Source: Shewanella maritima (lineage in GTDB: Bacteria; Pseudomonadota; Gammaproteobacteria; Enterobacterales; Shewanellaceae). Taken from it: a stretch of 64,000 bases of DNA. The translations under genes were made by a program, and so were the position numbers. Positions within the stretch are counted from its first letter, which is position 1; the number at the start of each line of letters is the position of its first letter. The DNA is taken from NCBI RefSeq assembly GCF_004295345.1, contig NZ_CP036200.1, positions 1,674,001 to 1,738,000 on the forward strand, written 5' to 3'. Under the pieces are notes generated by a model that worked only from the letters and a program-made list of their open reading frames with translations, made no database searches and was not told the DNA's origin. This document shows, piece after piece, positions 63,966-64,000 of the stretch.

Positions 63966-64000
63966 ATGACTCAATACCGACTCGCTCATTATCTTGCCAT
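63966..64000 (+). CDS. Possible start of a further gene, cut by the window edge
   Basis: An ATG at 63966 opens MTQYRLAHYLA and stays open to the edge. This is too short to identify. No clear ribosome-binding site is visible. Confidence 0.25.
   Translation, partial: MTQYRLAHYLA

Noticed and set aside
1..64000. CRISPR arrays, tRNA and rRNA genes
   Set aside because: No regularly spaced repeats, cloverleaf-like sequence or rRNA segments were seen by eye; a tRNAscan and CRISPR search would settle it.

Overview
The window looks like chromosomal DNA from a marine gammaproteobacterium of the Alteromonadales, most probably Shewanella or a close relative. This rests on family recognition, not a database search: a short PutA of about 1060 residues very like the Shewanella enzyme, a lysS-prfB pair, a DUF3581 protein, a CYTH/CHAD protein next to a DUF47/Pit phosphate pair and a YgiM-like protein, and dispersed ATACCAATCAGC-type repeats. 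I see no rRNA, tRNA, CRISPR array, prophage or complete insertion sequence.

Bases 1-13114 hold one long minus-strand Tad (tight adherence, Flp pilus) locus. In transcription order it encodes two Flp prepilins, a TadG-like protein, a TadE-like pseudopilin, an exported protein of unknown function, a third mini Flp-like prepilin, RcpC/CpaB, the secretin RcpA/CpaC, a TadA ATPase with an N-terminal FHA domain, TadB, TadC, a DUF192 protein, a TadD-like TPR lipoprotein, a second TadE-like pseudopilin, and a large Ca-binding-repeat lipoprotein that runs off the left edge. Genes overlap or nearly touch, so this reads as one transcription unit. TadZ and a prepilin peptidase (TadV) are not in the visible part. 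Three single-base deletions break reading frames here, two in rcpC and one in tadE. A fourth breaks a trypsin-like lipoprotein near 20454. All four lie beside short G/C runs, so base-calling error competes with real decay.

Bases 13600-29475 are mixed housekeeping and envelope genes: a large lipoprotein, a DUF4892-OmpA protein, dihydroorotase (pyrC), a PQQ-type sugar dehydrogenase, the broken protease with a small exported partner, a Bax-inhibitor-1-like protein, a metallo-beta-lactamase-fold hydrolase, small proteins, an unrecognised large membrane protein, lysS, and prfB with its programmed +1 frameshift. Bases 29636-37236 carry a pentapeptide-repeat ion-channel protein, a chemoreceptor and a giant fused formate-dehydrogenase-type enzyme. 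A 265-bp MITE-like element lies directly upstream of the fused enzyme, and a second copy lies upstream of an NhaC-type antiporter at 61.6 kb.

Bases 37546-49431 contain a chromate transporter, a two-Cys OhrR regulator, a small YjfB-like protein, DUF3581, a fatty acid hydroxylase-family protein, a probable iron-uptake cluster (TonB receptor, imelysin lipoprotein, DUF4856 lipoprotein) and a triphosphatase. Bases 49677-64000 carry the DUF47-Pit phosphate pair, a YgiM-like protein, PutA, a secreted trypsin-like protease, a DsbA-family protein, a serine beta-lactamase-like hydrolase divergent from a LysR regulator, VanZ-like, NhaC-like and DUF998 membrane proteins, and possibly the first codons of another gene at the right edge.

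The most unusual system is the Tad locus: an FHA-ATPase fusion, an embedded DUF192 gene, six prepilin-like proteins, an exported protein with no recognised family, and a terminal Ca-binding lipoprotein.
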